DNA from: Klebsiella spallanzanii
Lineage (GTDB): Bacteria; Pseudomonadota; Gammaproteobacteria; Enterobacterales; Enterobacteriaceae
Reading direction: 5' to 3'
NCBI RefSeq assembly: GCF_902158555.1
Contig: NZ_CABGGS010000003.1
Span: 1-64,000, forward strand
Length of the DNA stretch: 64,000 nt
The first letter of the stretch is position 1; the number at the start of each line of letters is the position of its first letter. The notes under the pieces are model-generated. The model worked only from the letters and a program-made list of their open reading frames with translations, made no database searches and had not been told where the DNA came from. Made by a program: the position numbers and the translations under genes. Shown here piece by piece: positions 54,242 to 64,000 of the stretch.

Positions 54242-55490
54242 CGCGCTGCAGCAGTGGCATCATCTGTTTGAAGCGCAGAGCGAACAGCGCAGCCCGCAGG
54301 CGCATCAACATCTGCAGCAACTGCTGCGGTTGGGGCTACCGACGCGTAAACATGAGAACTGGAAATATACGCCGCTGGACGCTTTGCTCAACCAAACCTT
54401 TGTCAGCGCGCAGCCGCAGACGCTGACGGCGGCACAACGCGATGCGCTGGCGCTGACGATTGATGCCTGGCGCCTGGTTTTTGTCGACGGTCAATTTAGC
54501 GAAAAGCTTAGCGACGACCTGGCCGCCAGCGGCTTCGAGGTACAGGTGAACAATGACCGCCAGGCACTGCCCGAGGCCGCGCAGCCTGAAGTGTTTTTGC
54601 ATCTGACCGAAAGCCTGGCAGCGACCGTCACCCACATTCGCGTTAAACGCAACCAGCGCCCGGAAAAACCGCTGCTCATTATGCACCTGACGCGCGGGCT
54701 GGCGGGGGATGAAATGAATACCGCTCACTATCGCCACCATCTGGAACTGGAAAGCGGGGCGGAAGCGACGATCATCGAACACTACCTGAGCCTGAACGAC
54801 GAACGCCACTTTACCGGCGCAAGATTGACGATGACGGTGGCAGACAACGCGCACCTGCAACATATCAAGCTGGCGTTTGAAAATGCGCAGGGCTACCACT
54901 TTGCCCATAACGATCTGGCGCTGGGGCGCGATGCCTCTGCTTTTAGCAGCAGTTTCCTGCTCGGTGGTTCGGTGCTACGCCACCACACCAGCACGCAGTT
55001 GAACGGTGAAAACAGTAATCTGCGCATTAATTCGCTGGCGATGCCGGTCAACAATGAAGTCTGCGATAGCCGCACCTGGCTCGATCACAAAGTCGGATAC
55101 TGTAATAGCCGCCAACTGCATAAAACCATCGTCAACGACAAAGGACGCGCGGTGTTTAATGGCCTGATTAATGTTGCGCAGCATGCCATTAAAACCGATG
55201 GTCAGATGACCAATAACAACCTGCTGCTCGGGCGTTTATCCGAAGTTGATACTAAACCGCAGCTGGAGATTTACGCCGATGACGTTAAGTGCAGCCACGG
55301 CGCGACTATCGGACGGATCGATGATGAACAGCTGTTTTATCTGCGCTCGCGCGGCATTACGCAGCAGGCGGCGCAGCAGATGATTCTTTATGCCTTTGCC
55401 GCGGAGCTTACGGAAGCTATCGGTGATGAGGCGCTCAGGCAACAGATCCTGGCGCGTATTGGCCAGCGTTTGCCGGGAGGTAATGCATGA
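54216..55490 (+). CDS. sufD: Fe-S assembly protein SufD
   Basis: A 424-aa SufB paralogue with the shared beta-helix fold and the conserved C-terminal motif [22 protein letters not shown], whose His is important for iron acquisition. The start lies inside the sufC 3' end and its stop overlaps sufS by 4 nt, a tightly coupled arrangement. Confidence 0.96.
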   Translation: MAGLPNSSNALQQWHHLFEAQSEQRSPQAHQHLQQLLRLGLPTRKHENWKYTPLDALLNQTFVSAQPQTLTAAQRDALALTIDAWRLVFVDGQFSEKLSDDLAASGFEVQVNNDRQALPEAAQPEVFLHLTESLAATVTHIRVKRNQRPEKPLLIMHLTRGLAGDEMNTAHYRHHLELESGAEATIIEHYLSLNDERHFTGARLTMTVADNAHLQHIKLAFENAQGYHFAHNDLALGRDASAFSSSFLLGGSVLRHHTSTQLNGENSNLRINSLAMPVNNEVCDSRTWLDHKVGYCNSRQLHKTIVNDKGRAVFNGLINVAQHAIKTDGQMTNNNLLLGRLSEVDTKPQLEIYADDVKCSHGATIGRIDDEQLFYLRSRGITQQAAQQMILYAFAAELTEAIGDEALRQQILARIGQRLPGGNA

Positions 55491-56707
55491 CATTTTCTGT
55501 GGAACGCGTACGCGCGGATTTTCCGCTGCTCAATCGCGAGGTTAATGGCCAGCCTTTGGCCTATCTCGATAGCGCCGCCAGCGCGCAGAAACCGGAAGCG
55601 GTGATTAATGCCGAGGCGGAATTTTACCGCCACGGCTATGCGGCGGTACATCGCGGCATTCACACCCTCAGTGCGGAAGCCACGGCGCGCATGGAGCAGG
55701 TGCGCCAGCAGGCAGCAACCTTCCTGCATGCCCGCTCGGCGGAAGAACTGGTGTTTGTCCGCGGCACGACGGAAGGGATTAACCTGGTGGCGAACAGTTG
55801 GGGGAGTGCCAACGTTGGCGCTGGCGACAATATCATCGTCAGCGCCATGGAACACCACGCCAATATCGTCCCGTGGCAAATGTTGTGCGCCAGAGTTGGG
55901 GCAGAGCTGCGGGTGATCCCGCTGAACCAGGACGGTACTCTGCAACTGGATGCGATCCCGGGTCTGTTTGATGAGCGGACCCGCCTGCTGGCTATCACCC
56001 AGGTTTCCAATGTGCTGGGGACAGAAAACCCGGTCTCAGCGCTGATCACTCTAGCCCATCAGCATGGCGCAAAAGTGCTGGTCGATGGCGCACAGGCAGT
56101 GATGCATCATTCGGTGGACGTACAGGTTCTTGACTGCGATTTCTACGCGTTTTCCGCGCACAAGCTGTACGGTCCAACCGGGATAGGCGTGCTCTATGTT
56201 AAGCAGGACATATTGCAGGAGATGCCGCCGTGGGAAGGCGGCGGTTCGATGATCGCCACCGTGAGCCTGACAGAAGGCACCACCTGGGCAAAAGCGCCAT
56301 GGCGCTTCGAGGCGGGAACGCCAAACACTGGCGGTATTATTGGCTTTGGGGCGGCTCTCGATTATGTCAGCGCGCTGGGTCTGATGCATATAGCTGAATA
56401 TGAACAAACCCTGATGCGCTACGCGTTGCAGGCTCTGGATAACGTACCGGATTTAACGCTTTATGGCCCGCAAAACCGTCTGGGGGTAATTGCTTTTAAT
56501 CTCGGTAAACATCACGCCTACGACGTCGGCAGTTTCCTCGATAACTATGGGATTGCGGTGCGGACTGGCCACCATTGCGCGATGCCGTTGATGGAATTTT
56601 ACGGGGTTCCGGCCATGTGTCGGGCATCGCTGGCGATGTACAATACCACGGAAGAGGTGGACCGACTGGTGGCAGGGCTACAGCGGATCCACAAATTATT
56701 AAGCTGA
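55487..56707 (+). CDS. sufS: Cysteine desulfurase SufS
   Basis: A 406-aa PLP enzyme, class V aminotransferase fold. It moves sulfur from cysteine as a persulfide. The PLP lysine is Lys226 ([10 protein letters not shown]) and the persulfide cysteine is Cys364 (GHHCAMPL), both at the positions known from E. coli. SufE, encoded next, accepts the sulfur. Confidence 0.97.
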   Translation: MTFSVERVRADFPLLNREVNGQPLAYLDSAASAQKPEAVINAEAEFYRHGYAAVHRGIHTLSAEATARMEQVRQQAATFLHARSAEELVFVRGTTEGINLVANSWGSANVGAGDNIIVSAMEHHANIVPWQMLCARVGAELRVIPLNQDGTLQLDAIPGLFDERTRLLAITQVSNVLGTENPVSALITLAHQHGAKVLVDGAQAVMHHSVDVQVLDCDFYAFSAHKLYGPTGIGVLYVKQDILQEMPPWEGGGSMIATVSLTEGTTWAKAPWRFEAGTPNTGGIIGFGAALDYVSALGLMHIAEYEQTLMRYALQALDNVPDLTLYGPQNRLGVIAFNLGKHHAYDVGSFLDNYGIAVRTGHHCAMPLMEFYGVPAMCRASLAMYNTTEEVDRLVAGLQRIHKLLS

Positions 56708-56718
56708 AGGAAGCAACC

Positions 56719-57135
56719 ATGGCGGCGTTACCGGACAAAGAGAAACTGCTGCGCAACTTTAGCCGTTGCGCGAACTGGGAAGAGAAATATCTCTACATTA
56801 TTGAACTCGGTCAGCGTCTGGCACCGTTGAGCGCCGAGGAACACATCGCGCAGAACATCATTCAGGGCTGCCAGAGTCAGGTGTGGATTGTGATGACGCA
56901 GGATGAGACTGGCGCCATCGTGCTTCGCGGCGACAGCGATGCGGCCATCGTAAAAGGGCTTATCGCGGTGGTGTTTATTCTTTATGACCAGATGACGGCC
57001 AAAGATATCACCGCTTTTGACGTGCGTCCGTGGTTTGAAAAAATGGCCCTGACGCAGCACCTTACCCCATCCCGGTCGCAAGGACTGGAAGCCATGATCC
57101 GCGCAATTCGCGCGAAAGCGGCAAATCTTAGCTAG
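56719..57135 (+). CDS. sufE: Sulfur acceptor protein SufE
   Basis: A 138-aa protein with the acceptor Cys51 in [10 protein letters not shown]. It stimulates SufS and passes sulfur to SufB. ATG 56719 is used ([21 protein letters not shown] upstream). Last gene of the operon, followed by the perfect palindrome at 57157. Confidence 0.97.
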   Translation: MAALPDKEKLLRNFSRCANWEEKYLYIIELGQRLAPLSAEEHIAQNIIQGCQSQVWIVMTQDETGAIVLRGDSDAAIVKGLIAVVFILYDQMTAKDITAFDVRPWFEKMALTQHLTPSRSQGLEAMIRAIRAKAANLS

Positions 57136-57156
57136 AATAAAACAGTAGATTTCATT

Positions 57157-57200
57157 CTGTTATGCACAACGGGAGGCTAGCCTCCCGTTGTGCATAACAG
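57157..57200. repeat. Perfect 44-bp palindrome between sufE and ldtE
   Basis: Every base from 57157 to 57178 is complementary to its partner in 57179-57200, with the centre CTAG and no loop. Arms read CTGTTATGCACAACGGGAGG and its complement. No T tract follows, so it is not a standard intrinsic terminator, although the RNA would form a very strong hairpin at the end of the suf transcript and 36 bp before ldtE. Confidence 0.95.
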
Positions 57201-57235
57201 GCCGGCGTTTTATCAGCGAAAGAAGGAATCTCAGT

Positions 57236-58219
57236 ATGAAACGCGCATCTCTCATCACCATAGCCCTTCTGAGCGCCCTCAGCGCGTCACACGCCGCCTG
57301 GGCCGTTGATTACCCGCTTCCTCCAGCCAACAGCCGTCTGATTGGTGAGAACCAATCCTGGACGGTACAGGAGGGGGACCGCAACCTACAGGCAATCGCT
57401 CGTCGTTTTGATACGGCGGCGATGCTGATCCTCGAAGCGAACGATACGATCGCCCCGGTGCAGCCTAAACCGGGTACTCAGGTGCTTATTCCCTCGCAAA
57501 TGCTGCTGCCTGACGTACCGCGTGAGGGGATCGTCGTCAATCTGGCTGAGCTGCGCCTTTACTACTTCCCGCCAGGTGTGAATCAGGTGCAGGTTTATCC
57601 GCTGGGAATTGGTCAACAGGGGCTGGAAACGCCAGAAATGACCACTCGTATTGGGCAGAAAATCCCTAACCCGACCTGGACCCCCACGGCAGGCATCCGC
57701 GCCCGCTCTCTGGAAAAAGGCATCACTCTGCCGCCTGTGGTACCCGCAGGGCCAAATAACCCGTTAGGACGCTTTGCGTTGCGCCTGGCGTACGGCAACG
57801 GTGAATATCTCATTCATGGCACCAATGCGCCGGACAGCGTGGGATTACGCGTCAGTTCCGGCTGCATGCGTATGAATGCGGCAGATATTCAGGCGTTATT
57901 CAGTCAGGTGAAGAGCGGTACGCCGGTGCGCATTATCAACCAGCCGGTAAAATTCGCCGTAGAGCCGGATGGCAGGCGTTATGTAGAAGTGCATCGTCCT
58001 CTGACGTCGGATGAGGGCGGCAATACCCAGACGATGGCCTATACGTTACCCGCAGAGTTCCATCAGTTTGCTGGTGATAAAGCGGTTGATGAGGCGCAAC
58101 TTAAGCGCGCGCTAAGCAGGCGGGCAGGGTATCCGGTGGCGGTATCCGATAGCGGAAACGCGACCTCAACGTTGTCGGTACAAAATGCGCCGGTGGATGA
58201 AGCGAAAAGAACACAGTAG
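57236..58219 (+). CDS. ldtE: L,D-transpeptidase LdtE
   Basis: A 327-aa periplasmic YkuD enzyme making 3-3 (mDAP-mDAP) crosslinks in peptidoglycan. Signal peptide of about 23 residues (cleavage near AWA). A LysM-like segment (about 38-85, [20 protein letters not shown]) precedes the YkuD domain with His194 (HGTN) and catalytic Cys210 (SSGCMRMN). It may be shared with the Lpp-anchoring paralogues in fold but grouping with E. coli ynhG and the position beside lpp point to LdtE. ATG 57236 preceded by GAAGGAA. Confidence 0.93.
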   Translation: MKRASLITIALLSALSASHAAWAVDYPLPPANSRLIGENQSWTVQEGDRNLQAIARRFDTAAMLILEANDTIAPVQPKPGTQVLIPSQMLLPDVPREGIVVNLAELRLYYFPPGVNQVQVYPLGIGQQGLETPEMTTRIGQKIPNPTWTPTAGIRARSLEKGITLPPVVPAGPNNPLGRFALRLAYGNGEYLIHGTNAPDSVGLRVSSGCMRMNAADIQALFSQVKSGTPVRIINQPVKFAVEPDGRRYVEVHRPLTSDEGGNTQTMAYTLPAEFHQFAGDKAVDEAQLKRALSRRAGYPVAVSDSGNATSTLSVQNAPVDEAKRTQ

Positions 58220-58237
58220 GCGGGGCGAAAAGCAAAG

Positions 58238-58268
58238 CAAAAAAAATGGCGCACACTGTGCGCCATTT
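58238..58268 (-). terminator. lpp terminator
   Basis: On the minus strand, ATGGCGCACA pairs with TGTGCGCCAT around a minimal loop, followed by eight or more T. This is the strong terminator of the most abundant mRNA. Confidence 0.93.
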
Positions 58269-58285
58269 CTATTACGCAGGCACTA

Positions 58286-58834
<549 letters not shown>

Positions 58835-60247
58835 TTACAGCACGTGTACGGAAGCAGTATTGGTGGTTCCGCTCGGAACTAATGCGCCGGATACCATAAC
58901 GACGACATCGCCTTTGCGCGCCAGGCCGCTTTGCAGCGCCAGCTCTTTACCCTGGATGTAGAATGCATCGGTAGAGGAGATATCTTCTACCAGCTGCGCC
59001 ACAACGCCTTTGCTCAGCACCAGCTGACGCGCGGTGGTTTCGTTGGTGGTCAGCGCCAGGATGGTGGCATCCGGGAAGTATTTACGTACGGCACGTGCAG
59101 ACTTACCGCCCTGGGTTGCCACAACGATCAGCGGGGCTTCCAGTTTTTCTGCCGTTTCAACGGCACCGCGGCATACCGCTTCGGTGATGCGCAGCTTACG
59201 GTTGTCGTTGTTGTACTCCAGACGGCTGGTCATTACGCGGTCGGTACGTTCGCAGATGGTCGCCATGATGGTGACAGCTTCCAGCGGATATTTACCTTTT
59301 GCGGACTCGCCGGACAGCATCACTGCATCGGTACCGTCGAGGATGGCGTTAGCGACGTCGCCTGCTTCAGCGCGGGTCGGACGCGGGTTTTTGATCATGG
59401 AATCCAGCATCTGAGTCGCGGTGATAACAACTTTACGCGCGCGGATACATTTTTCGATCATCATCTTCTGCGCGAAGATCACTTCTTCAACCGGGATTTC
59501 TACGCCCAGGTCGCCACGTGCAACCATGATGCCGTCAGACGCTTCGAGGATTTCGTCGAAGTTGTTCAGGCCTTCCTGGTTTTCGATTTTGGAAATGATC
59601 TGGATCTTTTCGCCGCCGTGGGCTTTCAGGTGCTCACGGATTTCAACGACGTCAGAACGCTTACGGATAAAGGATGCCGCAACAAAGTCAACGCCCTGTT
59701 CGCAACCGAAGATCAGATCCTGCTTGTCTTTTTCAGCCAGCGCCGGCAGAGCGATAGAAACGCCTGGCAGGTTTACGCCTTTGTTTTCGCCGAGGTCGCC
59801 GTTGTTCAGTACTTTACAAACGACTTTGTTACCTTCGATAGCGGTGACTTCCATACCGATCAGACCATCGTCAACCAGTACGGTATTGCCAACGCTCAGG
59901 TCGCTGGTGAAGCCTTCATAGGTCACCGCAACGATTTCGTTATTACCCACCACGGATTTGTCGGTGGTGAAAGTGAAGGTCTGGCCCGCTTTCAGAGAGA
60001 CGTCGTTGCCGCCTTCGAGCTTAATAGTACGAATTTCTGGACCTTTAGTATCCAGAAGGATTGCCGCTTTCTTACCGGTTTTACTCATCACATTGCGCAG
60101 GTTCTGAATGCGCTGACCGTGTTCCGCATAGTCACCGTGAGAGAAGTTCAGACGCATAACGTTCATGCCTGCGTCCAGCATTTTGGTCAACATCTCTTCG
60201 GATTCGGTTTTCGGACCGATGGTGCAAACAATTGTGGTCTTTTTCAT
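58835..60247 (-). CDS. pykF: Pyruvate kinase I
   Basis: A 470-aa glycolytic enzyme converting PEP and ADP to pyruvate and ATP, the type I isozyme activated by fructose-1,6-bisphosphate. Visible features: MRLNFSHGD substrate segment, the catalytic-lysine region [14 protein letters not shown], the metal site [10 protein letters not shown] and the [12 protein letters not shown] loop. Length and start equal E. coli. It opposes ppsA metabolically. Confidence 0.98.
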   Translation of the reverse strand: MKKTTIVCTIGPKTESEEMLTKMLDAGMNVMRLNFSHGDYAEHGQRIQNLRNVMSKTGKKAAILLDTKGPEIRTIKLEGGNDVSLKAGQTFTFTTDKSVVGNNEIVAVTYEGFTSDLSVGNTVLVDDGLIGMEVTAIEGNKVVCKVLNNGDLGENKGVNLPGVSIALPALAEKDKQDLIFGCEQGVDFVAASFIRKRSDVVEIREHLKAHGGEKIQIISKIENQEGLNNFDEILEASDGIMVARGDLGVEIPVEEVIFAQKMMIEKCIRARKVVITATQMLDSMIKNPRPTRAEAGDVANAILDGTDAVMLSGESAKGKYPLEAVTIMATICERTDRVMTSRLEYNNDNRKLRITEAVCRGAVETAEKLEAPLIVVATQGGKSARAVRKYFPDATILALTTNETTARQLVLSKGVVAQLVEDISSTDAFYIQGKELALQSGLARKGDVVVMVSGALVPSGTTNTASVHVL

Positions 60248-60757
60248 GACAGTTTAATCTTTAAGTTGTGAAGGATAAGGATGGGGGAATCTCACTCCGT
60301 GGGCGCACTGCCGCGGAGTTAAACCTGTATTACGAAAGTTGCTATGCCACGCTCTAAGGATAGGTGACAACAATAGAGCGTGCAGAAGAATGTGTGCTGG
60401 CGGTTCAGCCCATGAAAAGAGGCAGTGTGTTATGCGTTTAGTCATGCAATCCAATGCGCTGAAACCATTCAATAAGAATTTGTTGGGCATTATACGTTGC
60501 CGAATCCAAAAAAGAAAATGAAAACCATGTTTCATTTCTATAGCTATATACTTAACAAATTGCAAACTAATACGATGATTATCCGCAACACATTTTTTCA
60601 CCGACTGACAAGTTAAAAAGCGTGGAAACGCGGATTTATTCACAAGTTTGCTCGAGAAAATCAGTCATTGGCGCCTAAAGGCTACGCTGGTTTGATTTAC
60701 CAGAGAAATATATCAATAATGATTTGATTGATAATGAAAATTTGAGAGCTGAATATC
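60248..60757. promoter_or_regulatory. pykF / fumD divergent control region
   Basis: About 510 bp without a supportable gene. It holds a Cra operator at 60458-60471 and the pykF leader. The AT-rich right part must contain the fumD promoter. A minus-strand frame of 129 aa (60254-60643) shows no family features and is discarded. Confidence 0.65.
60458..60471 (+). promoter_or_regulatory. Cra (FruR) operator of pykF
   Basis: GCTGAAACCATTCA fits the Cra consensus RSTGAAWCSNTHHW at all positions and lies 211 bp upstream of the pykF ATG. Cra represses pykF in E. coli. Confidence 0.8.
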
Positions 60758-60970
60758 ATGGGAAATAAAGCCAAAGACGATGCGTTATATCAGGAAATGT
60801 GCCGTGTAGTTGGCAAAGTCGTGCTTGAGATGCGCGATTTGGGTCAGGAGCCGAAACATATCGTTATTGCGGGCGTTGTGCGCACCGCGCTGGCAAACCC
60901 TAAAGTCCAGCGCTCAGAGTTGACGCAGGAAGCGATGGCAAGGGTTGTCCATGCGCTTTCTGGAAGTTAA
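60758..60970 (+). CDS. fumD: FumD (YdhZ) family protein
   Basis: A 70-aa protein close to E. coli FumD/YdhZ in sequence (DDALYQEMCRVVGKVVLEMRDLGQEP) and position next to pykF. The E. coli protein has been described as fumarase D, although it is unrelated to classical fumarases and very small. GAGAGCTGAA precedes the ATG. Confidence 0.88.
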   Translation: MGNKAKDDALYQEMCRVVGKVVLEMRDLGQEPKHIVIAGVVRTALANPKVQRSELTQEAMARVVHALSGS

Positions 60971-60999
60971 CTGCTGCTGCGCGTAGTTGCCTGCGCGCG

Positions 61000-61638
61000 T
61001 CAGGAAATCACGAAGCGTAGAACGGCTTTGACGGCAATATCGCAGTGGTGCGCAACCATGGCTTCATCATCAATTTCAGGCATTGGATCGTCGAGGTACA
61101 GGCTGCTAAACGTGTAGAAGTTTGATACCTGATAGAAGCTAAAACTGCTGATCAAACGATGCACATCGCGTGCTTCCAGCCCCGCCTGAAACACCCCTTG
61201 CTGCTGGCCGCGCTGAAGAATATCTTCCAGAATCGACAGGGCGGTGCGGTTTAACGGTTTCAACTGACCTGAGCTTTTCAACCATTTTCCGCGCTGCATG
61301 TTTTCCATACAGATCACCCGCATATAGTCGGCGTGCGTAGCGTGATAGCGCACGCTCCACTTTACCAACTGCACCAGCGCCTCGACCGGCGGCACGTTTT
61401 CCAGCCCAAGCTGCTGTTCGGTTTCACGGATCCGCGCGTAGACATGCTGTAGTACCGCCTGATAAAGCTGTTCTTTGGTTTTGAAGTAGTAGACCACCAT
61501 GCGCTTAGTCGTCTGCGCTTCGGTGGCGATCTGCTCCATCCGCGCGCCCGACAATCCATGCTCGGCGAAAACGGTAATGGCGGCAGCGAAGATCCGCTCT
61601 TTCAGGGATTGCGCTTCATCTTGTGCAACGGCAGACAT
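61000..61638 (-). CDS. TetR/AcrR-family transcriptional regulator
   Basis: A 212-aa regulator with an N-terminal TetR helix-turn-helix (about 15-60: ITVFAEHGLSGARMEQIATEAQTTKRMVVYYFKTKEQL) and a longer ligand-binding C-terminal domain of the TetR_C_33-like type. It is divergent from the dehydroshikimate dehydratase gene with 125 bp between the starts, so it most likely represses that gene and itself, with a shikimate/quinate-type intermediate as candidate inducer. The inducer is inferred. Confidence 0.88.
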   Translation of the reverse strand: MSAVAQDEAQSLKERIFAAAITVFAEHGLSGARMEQIATEAQTTKRMVVYYFKTKEQLYQAVLQHVYARIRETEQQLGLENVPPVEALVQLVKWSVRYHATHADYMRVICMENMQRGKWLKSSGQLKPLNRTALSILEDILQRGQQQGVFQAGLEARDVHRLISSFSFYQVSNFYTFSSLYLDDPMPEIDDEAMVAHHCDIAVKAVLRFVIS

Positions 61639-61763
61639 AACGGCTCCTTTTCATGAGATGCAAAAAATACACATATTGATCACAATTTAGCAACCTACCA
61701 TGGCGCAATTGAACCAAATGATACATATTCAGGTCTTAGGTCAGTTAATGACACGAGGACACT
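61639..61763. promoter_or_regulatory. Divergent promoter region, TetR gene / quiC-like gene
   Basis: 125 bp. Two similar motifs, ATACACATATTGA (about 61668-61680) and ATGATACATATTCA (about 61719-61732), lie about 50 bp apart in direct orientation and could be regulator sites. No clean palindrome is visible, so operator assignment is tentative. Confidence 0.4.
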
Positions 61764-63617
61764 ATGTTGCGCTCCATCGCCACCGTTTCGATCTCCGGTA
61801 CCTTACCCGAAAAACTCCACGCGATTGCGGCGGCGGGTTATCAGGGCGTTGAAATCTTCGAAAACGATCTGCTCTATTATACGGGTTCGCCGAGCGATAT
61901 CCGTCATCTCGCGGCAGATTTAGGGCTAAAAATCACGCTTTTTCAACCCTTTCGTGATTTTGAAGGTGCCAGCCGCAGTCAGTTCGAAGCGAATCTGGAA
62001 CGTGCAAAGCGCAAATTCGCGCTAATGCATGAACTGGGCTGCGACACCATGTTGCTGTGCAGCAACGTCCAGCCGGACTGTTCCGCTGACGTTGAGCTAC
62101 AGGTCGCGGACCTGCGTGCGCTGGCTGAACTGGCGGAGCAAGAGGGCATAGCTATTGGCTATGAGGCGCTGGCCTGGGGTACGCACGTCAACCGTTGGCA
62201 TCAGGCCTGGGAGCGGGTCAAAAGCGTTGACAGCCCGGCGCTGGGCATTGTGCTCGACAGCTTCCACGTACTGGCGCGCGGCGACACGTTGCAAAGACTG
62301 GCGGAAGTGCCGCCGGAGAAAATCACCTTTGTGCAGATGGCCGACGCGCCGCTGATGAAAATGGATATTCTGGAATGGAGTCGGCATTTCCGCTGCTTTC
62401 CCGGGCAGGGGCAGCTACCCCTGGTGGACTTTGCCTGCGAGTTGACCCGTTGCGGCTATCGCGGCCCGTGGTCGCTGGAAATTTTTAACGATAGCTTCCG
62501 CGCCTCGCCCAACAACGCGACGGCGAAAGATGGCTATCGTTCTCTGCTGTGGCTGGAAGAACAGACCCGTCAGCGGCTGCCGCAGAGCAGCGCGCCGTTG
62601 TTCGCGCCTCCTGAACTTCCTGAGTACGCCGGACTGGAGTTTATCGAGTTTGCCGCCAGTCCGGCTGAAGCTAGCGAGCTTGGACAAAGGCTGTCGCAGC
62701 TTGGCTTTGTAGAGGAAGGGGCGCATCGTTCAAAACGCGTCTCCCTCTGGCGCAACGGCGGGGCACGGGTGGTGGTGAATGCCCAGCCGCACAGCTGGGC
62801 CGATCATTTTCACCAGCGTCACGGTGTTTCACTGTGCGCTATGGCGCTGCGTGTTAGCCAGAGTGAGCCGATCGTGGAACGTGCGCGTGCCTACGGCTAC
62901 GCAACCTGGCAAGGAGATGCCGGGCCAAACGAAAGCCCGATTCCGGCGATTTGCGCTCCTGACGGTAGCCTTATCTATTTGATTGAAGTGGGCGATGACA
63001 TCTACACCCGTGATTTTCATCTGCGCGCGAATCTTACGCTACGTGACGATTATTGCGGCATTGACCATCTTGCTCTTGGAATGGAAGCGGATAGCCGCGA
63101 TAACTGGATTATCTTTTTCCGTAGCGTATTTGGCTTCACGCTTGAGCATGAGCAGACGCTACCGGATCCGTACGGGCTGGTGCGCAGCCTGGCGGTGCGC
63201 AGTCCGCAGGGCGATATTCGTCTCGCATTAAATATCTCGCAAAGCCGCGCCACGCAGATTGCCCGCTCCGTCGCCTGCTATCAGGGGGCAGGTTTACAGC
63301 ATGCCGCTTTTGCCTGCCGCGATTTATCCGCGACGCTGGAAAACCTGCCGCAGCTCTCGGTCAATGCACTGCCGATCCCGGCGAACTACTATGAGGATTT
63401 GCTGGCCCGTTTTGGCGACGGCTGTTCAGTCAACCAGCTGAAAAATCATCGTATTCTCTATGACCGCGACAACAGCGGCGGTGAGTTCCAGCATCTCTAT
63501 ACCCGCCCGTTCTCTGCGGGGCGCTTTTTCTTTGAATTGACCGAGCGACGCAACGGTTACGCACTTTATGGTGCTGTAAATGCAGCTGTACGCTTGTCAG
63601 CTATGCAGTACACCTAG
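61764..63617 (+). CDS. 3-dehydroshikimate dehydratase (QuiC-type, TIM barrel plus HPPD-like fusion)
   Basis: A 617-aa two-domain protein. Residues 1 to about 270 are an AP-endonuclease-2-like TIM barrel (GYQGVEIFENDLLYYTG, AIGYEALAWGTH, LGIVLDSFHVLARG, QMADAP, WSLEIFND) that converts 3-dehydroshikimate to protocatechuate in homologues. Residues about 290-610 form vicinal-oxygen-chelate modules like 4-hydroxyphenylpyruvate dioxygenase (CGIDHLALGM, GLQHAAFACRD, FFFELTERR), whose metal ligands look present. The fused protein is of the QsuB/QuiC1 kind. An MFS gene follows 79 bp downstream, and TetR is divergent, consistent with uptake and catabolism of shikimate/quinate-type compounds. Confidence 0.85.
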   Translation: MLRSIATVSISGTLPEKLHAIAAAGYQGVEIFENDLLYYTGSPSDIRHLAADLGLKITLFQPFRDFEGASRSQFEANLERAKRKFALMHELGCDTMLLCSNVQPDCSADVELQVADLRALAELAEQEGIAIGYEALAWGTHVNRWHQAWERVKSVDSPALGIVLDSFHVLARGDTLQRLAEVPPEKITFVQMADAPLMKMDILEWSRHFRCFPGQGQLPLVDFACELTRCGYRGPWSLEIFNDSFRASPNNATAKDGYRSLLWLEEQTRQRLPQSSAPLFAPPELPEYAGLEFIEFAASPAEASELGQRLSQLGFVEEGAHRSKRVSLWRNGGARVVVNAQPHSWADHFHQRHGVSLCAMALRVSQSEPIVERARAYGYATWQGDAGPNESPIPAICAPDGSLIYLIEVGDDIYTRDFHLRANLTLRDDYCGIDHLALGMEADSRDNWIIFFRSVFGFTLEHEQTLPDPYGLVRSLAVRSPQGDIRLALNISQSRATQIARSVACYQGAGLQHAAFACRDLSATLENLPQLSVNALPIPANYYEDLLARFGDGCSVNQLKNHRILYDRDNSGGEFQHLYTRPFSAGRFFFELTERRNGYALYGAVNAAVRLSAMQYT

Positions 63618-63696
63618 TAATGTAGCAGATGGTTCGTTTGAGAACGCCACCAACACAATAACAACACGTATCTGTACCCTATGACAGGAAACGACT

Positions 63697-64000
63697 ATGA
63701 ACTCTTATAGCCAAAATCAGGCGACGGCGGGTGCTGCGGCCAGGGGGCGTCCATCCCGGCGGCGTATCGGGATCCTCGCGTTGCTGGCCGTCGGCACGAT
63801 GATTAACTACCTCGACCGTACGGTGCTGGGCATTGCCGCACCACAACTGACTGCTGAACTGGGTATTGATGCCGCGGTAATGGGCATTGTCTTCTCCGCC
63901 TTTGCCTGGACTTACGCGCTGGCGCAGATCCCTGGCGGCATCTTTCTCGATCGCTTTGGCAACAAGGTTACCTATTTTCTGGCGCTGACCTTGTGGTCGC
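63697..64000 (+). CDS. MFS transporter, N-terminal part (cut by window end)
   Basis: The first 101 codons of a major facilitator permease; the gene continues past the window. The ATG at 63697 follows an AGGAAACG site. After a short cytosolic N-terminus (NSYSQNQATAGAAARG) come helix 1 (IGILALLAVGTMINYLDRTVLGIAAPQL) and helices 2-3, with the family loop GGIFLDRFGNK. The NYLDR motif is typical of the anion:cation symporter group that takes up organic acids. Context suggests an aromatic or hydroaromatic acid such as shikimate, quinate or protocatechuate. Confidence 0.85.
   Translation, partial: MNSYSQNQATAGAAARGRPSRRRIGILALLAVGTMINYLDRTVLGIAAPQLTAELGIDAAVMGIVFSAFAWTYALAQIPGGIFLDRFGNKVTYFLALTLWS

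Noticed and set aside
58931-60271. 446-aa open frame on the plus strand covering pykF
   Set aside because: It is exactly antisense to pykF, reflects codon-biased mirror reading and shows no domain or ribosome site.

Overview
The window is a stretch of enterobacterial core chromosome. Almost every gene has a recognisable Escherichia coli counterpart. Several points favour the Klebsiella/Raoultella group over Escherichia: the TonB sequence (long EP/KP region, C-terminus ending GVKIS), an MFS plus 3-dehydroshikimate-dehydratase-type catabolic locus beside pykF, and a Kv-type channel gene behind the opp operon. This assignment rests on recalled family sequences, not on a search. I see no prophage, integrase, insertion sequence, CRISPR array or defence island.

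Layout. (1) 1-1000: a tyrTV-type tRNA-Tyr operon on the minus strand with rtT-like repeats and a stringent-type promoter. (2) 1-11.4 kb: purU, ychJ, rssA-rssB, galU, hns, tdk, adhE and ychE. (3) 12.1-22.1 kb: oppABCDF, a voltage-gated K+ channel with a C-terminal zinc ribbon, yciU, clsA, yciY, yciI and tonB. (4) 22.1-33.7 kb: yniA, ydiZ, pfkB, ydiY, then the translation cluster thrS-infC-rpmI-rplT-pheM-pheST-ihfA. Blocks 3 and 4 lie far apart in E. coli, so the tonB/yniA boundary is a rearrangement junction relative to it. (5) 33.8-45.9 kb: btuC, an nlpA/metQ-type lipoprotein, btuE-btuD, nlpC, selO, hemP, aroH, ppsR, ppsA, the small RNA RprA and ydiK. (6) 46.1-60.2 kb: ydiJ-menI, a DUF1508 gene, a YeaQ/YmgE-type membrane protein, a small secreted protein, sufABCDSE, ldtE, lpp and pykF. 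(7) 60.7-64 kb: fumD, a TetR regulator, a divergent quiC-like gene and the start of an MFS transporter gene cut by the window end.

Functional links. Cra-type operators precede both ppsA (gluconeogenic) and pykF (glycolytic), and ppsR controls PpsA activity. Fur-type boxes precede hemP and sufA, with a weaker one before tonB, tying heme/iron uptake and Fe-S assembly to iron status. The envelope genes include lpp, ldtE, nlpC, clsA and the RcsB-dependent sRNA rprA. The translation cluster keeps its leader-level controls: the thrS operator, the AUU start of infC and the pheM attenuator.

Most distinctive features. Three full-length 127-bp ERIC elements are present, one lodged between the pheM attenuator and pheS. 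There is a perfect 44-bp palindrome between sufE and ldtE, a G10 tract upstream of oppA, the channel with a zinc-ribbon tail, an orphan NlpA/MetQ lipoprotein inside the btu locus, and two small exported proteins of unknown function. I did not find a clearly new multi-gene system; the best candidates for new biology are these single-gene or leader-level oddities.
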